The notes beneath the pieces are model-generated. The model searched no databases. It was not told where the DNA came from and saw nothing but the letters and a program-made list of their open reading frames with translations. Positions 18,169 through 24,577 of a stretch of 47,067 nucleotides of DNA are shown one piece after another (position 1 is the stretch's first letter; each line of letters opens with the position of its first letter). A program made the position numbers and the translations under genes. Where the stretch lies: NCBI GenBank assembly GCA_902770725.1, contig CACXUA010000019.1, positions 1-47,067 of the forward strand, read 5' to 3'. This DNA comes from an uncultured Bacteroidales bacterium. GTDB lineage: Bacteria; Bacteroidota; Bacteroidia; Bacteroidales; Bacteroidaceae.

Positions 18169-18280
18169 AAGTTATTCGCCAGAGCATACATATATCGGTG
18201 CAGGCGACGATGTGAAGAAGATTCAAGGCTCAATGCCATCAGCAGTAAACACCCCTCCACCTCCAAAACCCTCTAAGTGA
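18152..18280 (+). CDS. Tiny proline-tailed protein 1 (42 aa)
   Basis: The ATG lies inside the end of the 2TM gene, in another frame. The 42-residue product begins MTNNNRSYSPEHTYIGAGDD and ends VNTPPPPKPSK. No family is recognised. The C-terminal proline tract followed by a basic last residue recurs in the next two ORFs, which argues that all three are translated and under selection. The stop TGA is one base before the next ATG. No Shine-Dalgarno is visible, as is usual for this phylum. A function cannot be assigned; the tail could be a peptide ligand for a partner in the operon. Confidence 0.6.
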   Translation: MTNNNRSYSPEHTYIGAGDDVKKIQGSMPSAVNTPPPPKPSK

Positions 18281-18281
18281 T

Positions 18282-18359
18282 ATGCCAAATAACAATACCC
18301 AACAGCGGGAATCGCCTACAAGAGTGCCGACACCCCCACCACCAAAACCAAATAAGTGA
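18282..18359 (+). CDS. Tiny proline-tailed protein 2 (25 aa)
   Basis: 25 residues: start MPNNNTQQRES, then PTRVPTPPPPKPNK at the C-terminus. It begins one base after the stop of ORF 1 and ends three bases before ORF 3. Compared with ORF 3 it shares the MPN start, the S-P-x-R-V segment and the T-P-P-P-P tail. The match suggests tandem duplication followed by divergence. Too short for normal gene callers. No known function. Confidence 0.6.
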   Translation: MPNNNTQQRESPTRVPTPPPPKPNK

Positions 18360-18362
18360 ATT

Positions 18363-18443
18363 ATGCCAAATACTGAACCAAAACCGCAGCAGCAAAGTCC
18401 TTCGAGGGTGACGACTCCGCCACCTCCTCCACCAAGGAAATGA
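18363..18443 (+). CDS. Tiny proline-tailed protein 3 (26 aa)
   Basis: 26 residues: start MPNTEPKPQQQ, then SPSRVTTPPPPPPRK at the C-terminus. It is the last ORF before a strong intrinsic terminator at 18477-18514, so it closes the restriction-modification operon. The spacing TGA-ATT-ATG from ORF 2 indicates re-initiation or coupling. Function unknown. Confidence 0.6.
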   Translation: MPNTEPKPQQQSPSRVTTPPPPPPRK

Positions 18444-18476
18444 TGATGAAACTATTTTTTTCTGCAAATATTCCAT

Positions 18477-18514
18477 AAAATCCCGTGAGCCGTGAATATC
18501 TTACGGGATTTTTT
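18477..18514 (+). terminator. Intrinsic terminator of the R-M operon
   Basis: AAAATCCCGT and ACGGGATTTT form a 10-bp stem with a 16-nt loop, and the T-run continues to 18514. It separates the tiny ORFs from the hairpin and repeat unit that follows. Confidence 0.9.
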
Positions 18515-18516
18515 CA

Positions 18517-18524
18517 TATCTTTG
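18517..18524 (+). promoter_or_regulatory. Bacteroidetes -7 element ahead of the hairpin RNA
   Basis: TATCTTTG matches TAnnTTTG three bases after the terminator T-run. A transcript would start near 18530, 40 nt before the long hairpin. Confidence 0.6.
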
Positions 18525-18569
18525 CACATAGAATTCAGACTTTTTGGAAAAAGAGCCACAGTTTTTCGC

Positions 18570-18699
18570 TTCACCTACAAATAGACCAACAAAATAATCG
18601 AAGCGCGACAAACGAAGGCTGCCAGCTCATTCCCTATAGGGGCGTGGGCATTGGTGGTATTCGGCAGTGTCGCGCAAGGGTTGGTCCCCTGTAGGTGAA
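18570..18699 (+). ncRNA. Candidate structured RNA: 130-nt nested hairpin
   Basis: Four pairings nest inside one another. TTCACCTACA (18570) pairs with TGTAGGTGAA (18690); GACCAAC (18584) with GTTGGTC (18680); GCGCGACA (18603) with TGTCGCGC (18668); CTGCC (18619) with GGCAG (18663). The apical loop contains CCCTATAGGGG, which can fold on itself. A promoter lies just upstream. I see no match to SRP RNA, tmRNA or RNase P motifs. No ORF with family character overlaps it. It could be a regulatory RNA, a long leader for the repeat region, or an inverted-repeat element. Confidence 0.55.
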
Positions 18700-18759
18700 T
18701 TGTTGTTTATTCAAAGGTGCTCTGCGCCTCTTTCCTTTAAGATGGATTCAAAGACAAGC

Positions 18760-19071
18760 TTGCCGACGCACCGGCACAGGCAGACGGAGGCTCGCACAAA
18801 GGTGAAAGAAGGCTGGCAAAGGCAAAGGAGAACTCCGACAAGGTTGCCGATGCGTCGGCAAGGGCAAACGAAGGTTCCGGCAAACGTGCCGATGATTCCG
18901 AAAGGATGAATGAACTCAGGTTTGAGTTTGCCGACAGGTCGGCAAGGAGGAACAAGATGAGGTTTGAGGTTGCCGACGGGTCGGCAAAGGGGAATGAGGT
19001 CAGGTTTAGGCTTGCCGACATGTCGGCAAGGAAGAATGAGAACTCTTTTATATTTGCCGAAAACTCGGTAA
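18760..19071. repeat. Array of 42-bp repeats centred on an 18-bp palindrome
   Basis: The palindrome TTGCCGACnnGTCGGCAA starts at 18928, 18970 and 19012; a close form starts at 18844, degenerate forms at 18760 and 19054, and in-phase remnants at 18802 and 18886. All are multiples of 42 bp apart, so there are eight units. The 24-bp spacers are also alike (variants of GAGGTTTGAGG). 42 bp is 14 codons, and the array is open on both strands. Conserved spacers and a perfect period argue against CRISPR. Confidence 0.9.
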
Positions 19072-19082
19072 AGCGACTATGA
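18906..19082 (+). CDS. Possible 58-aa protein of 14-residue repeats
   Basis: The + frame that reads through the 42-bp array is open from 18741 to 19082, but its first ATG is at 18906, giving 58 residues. The units read FADRSARRN, VADGSAKGN and LADMSARKN, each followed by charged residues and RF: an A-D-x-S-A core with a 14-residue period, which would suit an amphipathic helical or coiled structure. No family is recognised. The stop precedes the DUF6261-like gene by 32 bp. The opposite strand is also open (94 codons from 19021). Translation on either strand is unproven, and the array may be a DNA or RNA element instead. Confidence 0.3.
   Translation: MNELRFEFADRSARRNKMRFEVADGSAKGNEVRFRLADMSARKNENSFIFAENSVKRL
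19049..19056 (+). promoter_or_regulatory. -7 element inside the last repeat unit
   Basis: TATATTTG matches TAnnTTTG. Transcription would start near 19063, about 52 nt before the DUF6261-like ATG. The last repeat palindrome overlaps this promoter, so a protein that binds the palindrome could control the gene. Confidence 0.5.
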
Positions 19083-19114
19083 AGATAAGTATTAACCCTT
19101 AAAAATCAACGATT

Positions 19115-19912
19115 ATGGCAGAACTTAACAAGAGAAACATCCACAATGTTGCGAATGCGTTCCACTTCAGCACGGTGGAGAAAATCCTCGGGCTGGTGAT
19201 GGCATCTGACCTGCGAAACACGTTCCGTCCGTTGGGTGCACTGGCCGAGGAGCTGATGCGCCGCTTCCAACGTGAGGACACAGCCTACAAGCTCTCGCTG
19301 AAGAACTTCACGAGCGACGACATCGGGGTGCTGGACTCGAAGCGCGATAAGTACGCGCAGTTCCTCAAGTCGGTGCTGACGGCCTACACCTATTTGCCAG
19401 AGGAGGGCATGGTGCGGCAGGCGAGCGTCCTCCTGCAGGTGTTCAAGGACTACAAGTGGCGCCCCTCGGAAGCTTATTTGGCTGAGACGGCGAAGCTGGA
19501 CAACATGCTGCAGGAGTGGGACAAGGAGCAGCCGGCGGCATGGCTGCAGGCGATGGGGCTGACGTACTTCGTGGATGCTCTGCGCACGACGAATGCTGAT
19601 GTGAAGTCGCTCATCCAGGACCGCCAAGCCGAGCAGTCTGTGGTAGTTCGCGGCGAATTGCGAGCCGCCCGTGCCGAGGTGGACGAGAAGCTTCAGGAGA
19701 TACTCCGCTACATCGATGCGCTGAACATCACTTCGCCCTCCGACGACCTGACCGACCTCATCCTGAAAATCAACGAGGCATTCCGCTACATGGACGCGCA
19801 GATTGCGGCTGGGAAGAAGAAAGGGGAGTCCTCGAATGAGAACAATGGGAGCAATGGCGGTGGCGGCACGACCGTCATCAGCAACGAGGACACGATTCAT
19901 GGCTTGGAATAA
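19115..19912 (+). CDS. Bacteroidetes protein of unknown function, DUF6261-like
   Basis: 265 residues beginning MAELNKRNIHNVANAFHFST. It is predicted largely helical and soluble, without signal peptide or TM helix. The N-terminal segment N-I-H-N-V-A-N-A-F-H-F-S resembles the start of DUF6261 proteins, a Bacteroidetes family often present in several copies; this is from memory. The centre has LIQDRQAEQSVVVRGELR, and the last 35 residues are low-complexity (GKKKGESSNENNGSNGGGG), probably a flexible tail. Function unknown. It lies after the 42-bp repeat array with its own promoter in the last repeat, and before glnA, from which it is separated by a hairpin and about 300 bp. Confidence 0.7.
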   Translation: MAELNKRNIHNVANAFHFSTVEKILGLVMASDLRNTFRPLGALAEELMRRFQREDTAYKLSLKNFTSDDIGVLDSKRDKYAQFLKSVLTAYTYLPEEGMVRQASVLLQVFKDYKWRPSEAYLAETAKLDNMLQEWDKEQPAAWLQAMGLTYFVDALRTTNADVKSLIQDRQAEQSVVVRGELRAARAEVDEKLQEILRYIDALNITSPSDDLTDLILKINEAFRYMDAQIAAGKKKGESSNENNGSNGGGGTTVISNEDTIHGLE

Positions 19913-19916
19913 ACAG

Positions 19917-19953
19917 CCTCACCCCAGACCCCTCTCCGAGAGAGAGGGGAGAA
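19917..19953. repeat. C-rich intergenic repeat
   Basis: CCTCACCCCAGACCCCTCTCC is followed by GAGAGAGAGGGGAG, so the ends pair through CCCCTCTC and GAGAGGGG. It belongs to the general class of C-rich/G-rich short repeats common in Bacteroidetes genomes, similar in style to the element inside gltD. Confidence 0.5.
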
Positions 19954-19957
19954 ATTG

Positions 19958-19998
19958 CTGCCCGGATGTCTTTGGACGTTCGGGCAGTTTGTTTTGTG
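19958..19998 (+). terminator. Hairpin terminator after the DUF6261-like gene
   Basis: CTGCCCG pairs with CGGGCAG, with an inner GTC-GAC pairing, followed by TTTGTTTT. Confidence 0.7.
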
Positions 19999-20115
19999 TG
20001 GCTTTTGGGCTTCATTCTGCAAGATATTTGGCGAAATAAATGACATAAATCAAGAAAACAGAGTTAATACATAACATTCTGCTCTTTTTTCTTTGTGTTT
20101 TGTGACAAAATGTAT

Positions 20116-20123
20116 TACCTTTG
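20116..20123 (+). promoter_or_regulatory. Bacteroidetes -7 element for glnA
   Basis: TACCTTTG matches TAnnTTTG, giving an approximately 80-nt leader before the glnA ATG. The stretch 19999-20208 otherwise shows no gene. Confidence 0.6.
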
Positions 20124-20208
20124 CAGTGCGATTGAAGCAAAATGATTGCGACATGAGCATAAAGGACGCAAAATGTAAGCATTTCTAACCCTTTAACAAA
20201 ACAAGATT

Positions 20209-22341
20209 ATGGCAAACGATTTGAGATTTCAGGTTGTCGGCGAGGCGTTCAAGAAGAAGCCTCTTGACGTAAAAGCACCAAGTGAAAGACCTTGCGAGTA
20301 CTTTGGCAAGCACGTCTTCAACCGCGAGAAGATGTACAAGTACCTGCCGAAGGACGTTTATGATAAGATGGTAGATGTCATCGACAACGGCGCTCGCCTC
20401 GACCGTCAGGTGGCCGATGCCGTGGCTGCCGGCATGATGGCGTGGGCCAAGGAGAACGGCGTGACGCACTATACGCATTGGTTCCAGCCCCTTACGGAAG
20501 GTACGGCCGAGAAGCACGACTCGTTCATCGAGCACGACGGCAAGGGCGGCATGATTGAGGAGTTCAGCGGCAAGTTGCTCGTTCAGCAGGAACCCGACGC
20601 CTCGTCGTTCCCCTCCGGAGGCATAAGGAGCACCTTCGAGGCTCGCGGCTACTCGGCCTGGGACCCGACAAGCCCTGTCTTCATCATCGACGACACGCTC
20701 ATCATCCCTACCGTATTCATTTCGTATAGCGGCGAGTCGCTCGACTACAAAGCGCCCCTCCTGCGTGCCTTGAAAGCCGTCAACGTGGCTGCCACAGAGG
20801 TTTGCCACTACTTCGACCCGGCCGTGAAGAAGGTGACAAGCAATCTCGGTTGGGAGCAGGAGTATTTCCTCGTAGATGAAGGACTCTATGCCGCTCGTCC
20901 CGACCTCCTGCTGACTGGCCGCACGCTCATGGGACACGACTCGGCCAAGAACCAGCAGATGGACGACCACTACTTCGGAAGCATTCCCGAGCGCGTGGCA
21001 GCCTTCATGCGCGACCTTGAGATACAGGCTCTGATGCTCGGCATTCCGTGTAAGACGCGTCACAACGAGGTGGCTCCCAACCAGTTTGAGGTGGCTCCTA
21101 TCTTCGAGGACACGAACCTTGCCGTTGACCACAACATGCTGCTCATGTCGCTCATGAAGCGCGTGGCCCGCAAGCATGGCTTCCGCGCTCTCCTGCACGA
21201 AAAGCCCTTCGCAGGTATCAACGGCTCGGGCAAACACAACAACTGGAGCCTCTCGACAGATACAGGCGTGCTGCTCCACGCTCCCGGCAAGACGGCGGAA
21301 CAGAACCTGCGCTTCGCCACCTTCATCGTCGAGACGCTGATGGGTGTCTATAAGCACAACGGACTGCTGAAGGCCAGCATCATGTCGGCCACCAACGACA
21401 AGGAAGACCTCTTCTCCATGGACGGCAAGCAAGGCATGAAGCTCGACATTCCCGAGATTCCTGAGCTGCTCATCGACAATACCGACCGCAACCGCACCAG
21501 CCCGTTTGCCTTCACAGGCAACCGCTTCGAGTTCCGAGCTGTGGGCAGCGAAGCGAACTGCGCCAGCGCCATGATAACGCTCAATAGTGCCGTCGCCGAG
21601 GCCCTTGCTTCGTTCAAGAAGCGCGTAGATGAAAAGATTTCTGATTACTCCAAGAAATCTGAGTACTCAGAAGGCTCCGGCCATTCGCCGGTGTACCACG
21701 CCATCATCGACGTCCTTCGCGAGGACATCAAGACTTGCAAGCCCATTCGCTTCGATGGCAACGGCTATAGCGACGAGTGGAAGGCAGAAGCTGCCCGTCG
21801 TGGCCTCGACACCGAAACCTCCTGCCCCATCATCTTCGAGCGTTATCTCGACAAGGAAAGCATCCAGATGTTCGAGAGCCTTGGCGTGATGACAAAGAAG
21901 GAACTGGAGGCTCGAAACGAAGTGAAGTGGGAGACCTACACGAAGAAGATTCAGATAGAAGCCCGTGTGCTTGGCGACCTCTCCATGAACCACATCATCC
22001 CTGTCGCCACCAGCTACCAGAGTCAGCTCCTAAGGAACGTTGAGCGCATGTCGGGCGTGTTCTCCAAGGAGAAGGCCAACCAACTGAACGCCCGCAACCT
22101 CAAACTCATCGAGGAGATAGCAGAACGCACGGCCACCATCGAAACGCTGGTAGAGGAACTCGTCGAGGCTCGCAAGGTTGCTAACAAGATTGCAGACGAG
22201 CACCAGAAAGCAATCGCCTACCACGACACCATTGCTCCGATGTTCGACAAGATTCGCTATCAGATTGACAAGCTCGAACTCATCGTGGACGACAGTCTCT
22301 GGCCCTTGCCCAAGTACCGCGAGTTGCTGTTCATTCGATAA
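20209..22341 (+). CDS. glnN: Glutamine synthetase type III
   Basis: 710 residues, matching the large GSIII class typical of Bacteroides and Prevotella. Signatures include WFQPLTEGTAEKHDSFI near residue 100, NQFEVAPIFEDTN, ALLHEKPFAGINGSGKHNNW and SPFAFTGNRFEFRAVGS for the ATP and glutamate sites. The C-terminal part (from about residue 600) is a helical region unique to GSIII (VERMSGVFSKEKANQLNARN). It makes glutamine from glutamate, ammonium and ATP. With gltBD and amtB-glnB in the same window it completes the GS-GOGAT cycle. Its leader and promoter make it a separate transcription unit, ended by a terminator at 22365-22397. The symbol glnA is also used for this class. Confidence 0.98.
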   Translation: MANDLRFQVVGEAFKKKPLDVKAPSERPCEYFGKHVFNREKMYKYLPKDVYDKMVDVIDNGARLDRQVADAVAAGMMAWAKENGVTHYTHWFQPLTEGTAEKHDSFIEHDGKGGMIEEFSGKLLVQQEPDASSFPSGGIRSTFEARGYSAWDPTSPVFIIDDTLIIPTVFISYSGESLDYKAPLLRALKAVNVAATEVCHYFDPAVKKVTSNLGWEQEYFLVDEGLYAARPDLLLTGRTLMGHDSAKNQQMDDHYFGSIPERVAAFMRDLEIQALMLGIPCKTRHNEVAPNQFEVAPIFEDTNLAVDHNMLLMSLMKRVARKHGFRALLHEKPFAGINGSGKHNNWSLSTDTGVLLHAPGKTAEQNLRFATFIVETLMGVYKHNGLLKASIMSATNDKEDLFSMDGKQGMKLDIPEIPELLIDNTDRNRTSPFAFTGNRFEFRAVGSEANCASAMITLNSAVAEALASFKKRVDEKISDYSKKSEYSEGSGHSPVYHAIIDVLREDIKTCKPIRFDGNGYSDEWKAEAARRGLDTETSCPIIFERYLDKESIQMFESLGVMTKKELEARNEVKWETYTKKIQIEARVLGDLSMNHIIPVATSYQSQLLRNVERMSGVFSKEKANQLNARNLKLIEEIAERTATIETLVEELVEARKVANKIADEHQKAIAYHDTIAPMFDKIRYQIDKLELIVDDSLWPLPKYRELLFIR

Positions 22342-22364
22342 AAGTTCTATTTCTAAGCCACATC

Positions 22365-22397
22365 AAAGGGAGTCAAGCATAATTTGGCTCCCTTTTT
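22365..22397 (+). terminator. Intrinsic terminator after glnN
   Basis: AAAGGGAG pairs with CTCCCTTT, with an inner CAA/TTG pairing, followed by a T-run. Confidence 0.85.
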
Positions 22398-22484
22398 GAG
22401 CTTTTATTTATCGCTTTCTTTTAATCTGCACATAATTGTTGAGATGACATCTTATCCATTTAGAAAACTTAATAGGTGACATTT

Positions 22485-22922
22485 CTAAAGGATTATTCGA
22501 TTTATATACCCTTCCGAGAAAATGTCACGCTTTAAGCAAATCTGGCAAATTAACATTTTTTTATTTTGAGATTGGGCTAAACAATAATATATTAGTTTAG
22601 TTGCAATGATGGACAAGGGAGCATCTATAAATGGTGTTCCTTTGTCTTCTCTGGGTTGTAGAACAGAATTTTTCAGAGCTACCCTATAAAGATAAGAAAA
22701 ATGTTCTGTCCCAAAATTAGTGCTTATTTCACTGGGAAAGGGCACAGGCACAATCCACTTGAAATTGGACATGCTTTCCCTTTTAAAAAGTAGGAGAGAA
22801 TCTGCACACATATAGTACACTACAGAGAAACACTTTAGATGGCAACACACAGCATTTTCGATTTTCTGTTGAAGCCAGAAAAATGACAGAGCCCAGTGAA
22901 TTGACAAAACAAAAAATGGCAA
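22485..22922 (-). CDS. Doubtful hypothetical protein
   Basis: An open frame of 145 codons; an internal ATG (MSNFKWIVPVPFPSEIST) would give 95 residues. No recognisable domain. The N-terminal part has mixed hydrophobic and Cys-rich character and looks non-coding. There is no promoter with a TAnnTTTG element in sight. It could be the remnant of a gene from the acquired segment. It is kept only because the stretch is otherwise empty. Confidence 0.2.
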   Translation of the reverse strand: MPFFVLSIHWALSFFWLQQKIENAVCCHLKCFSVVYYMCADSLLLFKRESMSNFKWIVPVPFPSEISTNFGTEHFSYLYRVALKNSVLQPREDKGTPFIDAPLSIIATKLIYYCLAQSQNKKMLICQICLKRDIFSEGYINRIIL

Positions 22923-22994
22923 GAAAATCGCTGTGAGATATTTAGCAGTTAAAGTGTACTAAAAGGTAACATTCCCTTTTCTTTCGTCCATTTA

Positions 22995-23029
22995 TCCCTT
23001 AACTTTCTGGTGGACGTCCCTTAACTTTC
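22995..23029. repeat. Two iteron-like direct repeats
   Basis: TCCCTTAACTTTC occurs at 22995 and again at 23017, exactly 22 bp apart, upstream of the winged-helix gene. TAACTTTC also resembles a -7 promoter element. Either iterons of a replicon or repeated promoter/operator sites are possible. Confidence 0.5.
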
Positions 23030-23052
23030 GTACCTAATAATTAATACATATA

Positions 23053-23086
23053 GCCAACTTCGTTTGCAAAAGCAAAACTCGTTGGC
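23053..23086. repeat. 34-bp interrupted palindrome
   Basis: GCCAAC, 4 nt, TTTGC, AAAA, GCAAA, 4 nt, GTTGGC: two pairs of matched arms with the same 4-nt interruption. It lies 26 bp before the small ORF and is a likely operator or origin-associated site. Confidence 0.6.
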
Positions 23087-23111
23087 AGGAATTAGTCTAA
23101 CTATTAAGAAT

Positions 23112-23309
23112 ATGATTTTTTACAAACCCACGAACCAGTTATTTAGGAATCGACTTGAAGCAAAGTTAGCTTTGGGTCACTCCAGATACAACAAAATAGC
23201 AAAGAATAACCCAGATGATTTGATTTACTTGAACGATAATTCATTAGCAAGCGATGAGCAATTATATTCAAATACCAAATTCAATAACTCAATTAACGAA
23301 AAAATGTAA
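23112..23309 (+). CDS. Small hypothetical protein upstream of the winged-helix gene
   Basis: 65 residues from the ATG at 23112 (an upstream ATG at 23064 overlaps the palindrome and is less likely). It begins MIFYKPTNQLFRNRLEAKLALG and ends SNTKFNNSINEKM. The segment N-R-L-E-A-K-L-A-L-G reads like a real protein, and the composition fits the neighbouring gene. No domain is recognised. Its last 56 bp overlap the start of the winged-helix gene in another frame, which implies coupled translation. It probably belongs to the same mobile module. Confidence 0.55.
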   Translation: MIFYKPTNQLFRNRLEAKLALGHSRYNKIAKNNPDDLIYLNDNSLASDEQLYSNTKFNNSINEKM

Positions 23310-24081
23310 GCATGAAGAAGCACTTGTTTATGCCCTCATTAGAAGTCAGATAAAAGATAGTACGCTTAAAGCAAGCTATTCCGAGAAATTACTTTCAGAG
23401 TTTTTTAATACTACGGAGAGAACGATTAACAACTATGTTTCTGACCTTAAAAAGACAGGACTACTGAATGTCGCGGAATTGAAACTAGGAGAAGCAGACT
23501 ACCCTTATAATGTCTATCAGTTTGACGAACTAAAGAAAGACTATTTTGAGATTCTACCACCTTTTATAAATGACATCAACCTCTCTCCCAAGTTAAAAGG
23601 ACTACTACTCTTTATCAAAGCTAACTGTTGGAAAGGAACCAACTTCCTCCTTTTTAATGGAATAACTACAGATTTAGCAGAGAAGATAGGTGTTGGTAAG
23701 AACCAAATCAAAAACTACCTGACAGAACTGGAATCAAAAGGATATATCCGTTTTATCGGAAAGTCGTTGCACATTACCAACGAGGGCTTCCCACTCTATA
23801 GAAAAGAAGATATGTGGAACGTGACTTACGAAATCATCTATGACTACTGTCTGGAGCATGATAGAATACCACCAATTAAGAATGTGGATAATAAACGTAA
23901 GGATGAAAAGTTGAGCTATATAGTTGGAAAATACTCGAACGAATATGATAGACTTCGTAATGCTCTTAAAGAAAAATGCAAAAACCTTCCACAGAATTTA
24001 ACTTTGGAATACTTCTGCCAAGTCCTCGCCAACAAGAAACCAATCAAAAAAGAACAGGCTCATACCCCAATTATTTTATAA
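23254..24081 (+). CDS. Double winged-helix protein, replication-initiator-like
   Basis: 275 residues, Lys/Asn/Ile-rich. Two DNA-binding segments are visible: residues about 28-75 (SEKLLSEFFNTTERTINNYV, typical recognition-helix spacing) and about 135-175 (TTDLAEKIGVGKNQIKNYLT). Two tandem winged-helix domains are the layout of Rep initiators of the plasmid RepA/RepB type and of some phage-like regulators. The C-terminal 90 residues are charged and unassigned. Direct repeats and a palindrome just upstream could be its binding sites. The start may be slightly later than the ATG at 23254. A terminator follows. Alternatively it is simply a helix-turn-helix regulator of an integrated element. Confidence 0.65.
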   Translation: MSNYIQIPNSITQLTKKCKHEEALVYALIRSQIKDSTLKASYSEKLLSEFFNTTERTINNYVSDLKKTGLLNVAELKLGEADYPYNVYQFDELKKDYFEILPPFINDINLSPKLKGLLLFIKANCWKGTNFLLFNGITTDLAEKIGVGKNQIKNYLTELESKGYIRFIGKSLHITNEGFPLYRKEDMWNVTYEIIYDYCLEHDRIPPIKNVDNKRKDEKLSYIVGKYSNEYDRLRNALKEKCKNLPQNLTLEYFCQVLANKKPIKKEQAHTPIIL

Positions 24082-24106
24082 CAATACTTTCGACATATAA
24101 TAATGG

Positions 24107-24149
24107 AACGCAACCAACACGATAAAGCATGTGATGGTCGCGTTTTTTT
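24107..24149 (+). terminator. Intrinsic terminator after the winged-helix gene
   Basis: AACGCAACCA pairs with TGGTCGCGTT with one mismatch; a run of seven T follows. Confidence 0.85.
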
Positions 24150-24411
24150 GTGGAGAAATCTTTAGCGATGTACCAAGTCGATTTTTTACACAGTTTCGGA
24201 TTTCAAAGAATCTCAATTATCAAGCAAATAAGGATACATGATTATTTCACTCTCATTTTTCATTTTTAACGATAGATATTTGCAACTTTGAGTAATAATC
24301 ACGACCTTTGCAATGAGTTCTGAGGTTTGCTTTAGATGTTTACCTATAGTTTACCGAAGAGCCATACGAGAGTTCTTTAAAAAGGTGAAAATCAATAGGA
24401 TATAGGCTTAC
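24150..24411. other. AT-rich non-coding stretch up to the tRNA fragment
   Basis: No ORF, terminator or repeat is evident. Promoter-like AACTTTG and GACCTTTG words occur near 24285-24312. This is where the 5' half of the tRNA-His gene would be expected at its right end, but no matching acceptor or D-arm is present. Confidence 0.5.
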
Positions 24412-24463
24412 AAAAGAGAGATTGTGGTTCTGAATGTCGTCGGTTCGAGTCCGACTAGGCACC
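24412..24463 (+). pseudogene. 3' half of a tRNA-His gene (probable att site)
   Basis: The anticodon loop TTGTGGT with anticodon GTG at 24424-24426 is followed by the T-arm GTCGG TTCGAGT CCGAC (24439-24455) and the acceptor strand TAGGCAC plus C. The 5' half is missing: upstream there is no GTGCCTA acceptor strand and no D-arm. A natural tRNA terminator follows. Such a 3' half is what remains at the far end of an element integrated in a tRNA gene. Confidence 0.7.
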
Positions 24464-24474
24464 CACCCAAAAAG

Positions 24475-24508
24475 AAAGCAAGGTCTTTGAGCCTTGCTTT
24501 TATTTTTA
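24475..24508 (+). terminator. Intrinsic terminator after the tRNA-His fragment
   Basis: AAAGCAAGG and CCTTGCTTT pair around TCTTTGAG, followed by a T-rich tail. It is probably the original terminator of the tRNA gene. Confidence 0.85.
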
Positions 24509-24538
24509 TTATCTTGGCTTTTTGCCGCATAAAACAAA

Positions 24539-24577
24539 TTCCCACACGTGGGAAAAGCCCCCCCGTGTGGGAATTTT
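24539..24577 (-). terminator. Bidirectional hairpin downstream of galM
   Basis: TTCCCACACG and CGTGTGGGAA form a 10-bp stem. It lies 30 bp past the galM stop. CGTG words here and at 24586 (CGTA) are 22 bp apart, so this may be a decayed relative of the 22-bp arrays. Confidence 0.6.

Larger units (their letters stand above)
22398..23111. other. AT-rich stretch upstream of the replication-like genes
   Basis: The sequence turns visibly AT-rich directly after the glnN terminator. It contains a doubtful minus-strand ORF (22485-22922), two direct repeats (22995-23029) and a palindrome (23053-23086). I see no RNA gene here. The base composition unlike its neighbours suggests acquired DNA. Confidence 0.6.

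Noticed and set aside
18570-18699. SRP RNA, tmRNA or retron msr-msd
   Set aside because: No SRP apical-loop motif, no tag-peptide ORF, and no reverse transcriptase gene in the window.
18667-18909. 80-codon plus-strand frame in the repeat region
   Set aside because: Its residues do not follow the 14-residue period well and it begins in the hairpin; the frame from 18741 shows the regular repeat.
18760-19071. CRISPR array
   Set aside because: Both the palindrome and the 24-bp intervals are similar in every unit, so there are no unique spacers; no cas genes are nearby.
20185-21432. 415-codon minus-strand open frame opposite glnN
   Set aside because: It is the complement of a strongly supported type III glutamine synthetase; its residues have no family character.
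24386-24463. Complete tRNA-His gene
   Set aside because: The 5' acceptor strand and D-arm cannot be found at the required distance; only the 3' half is present.
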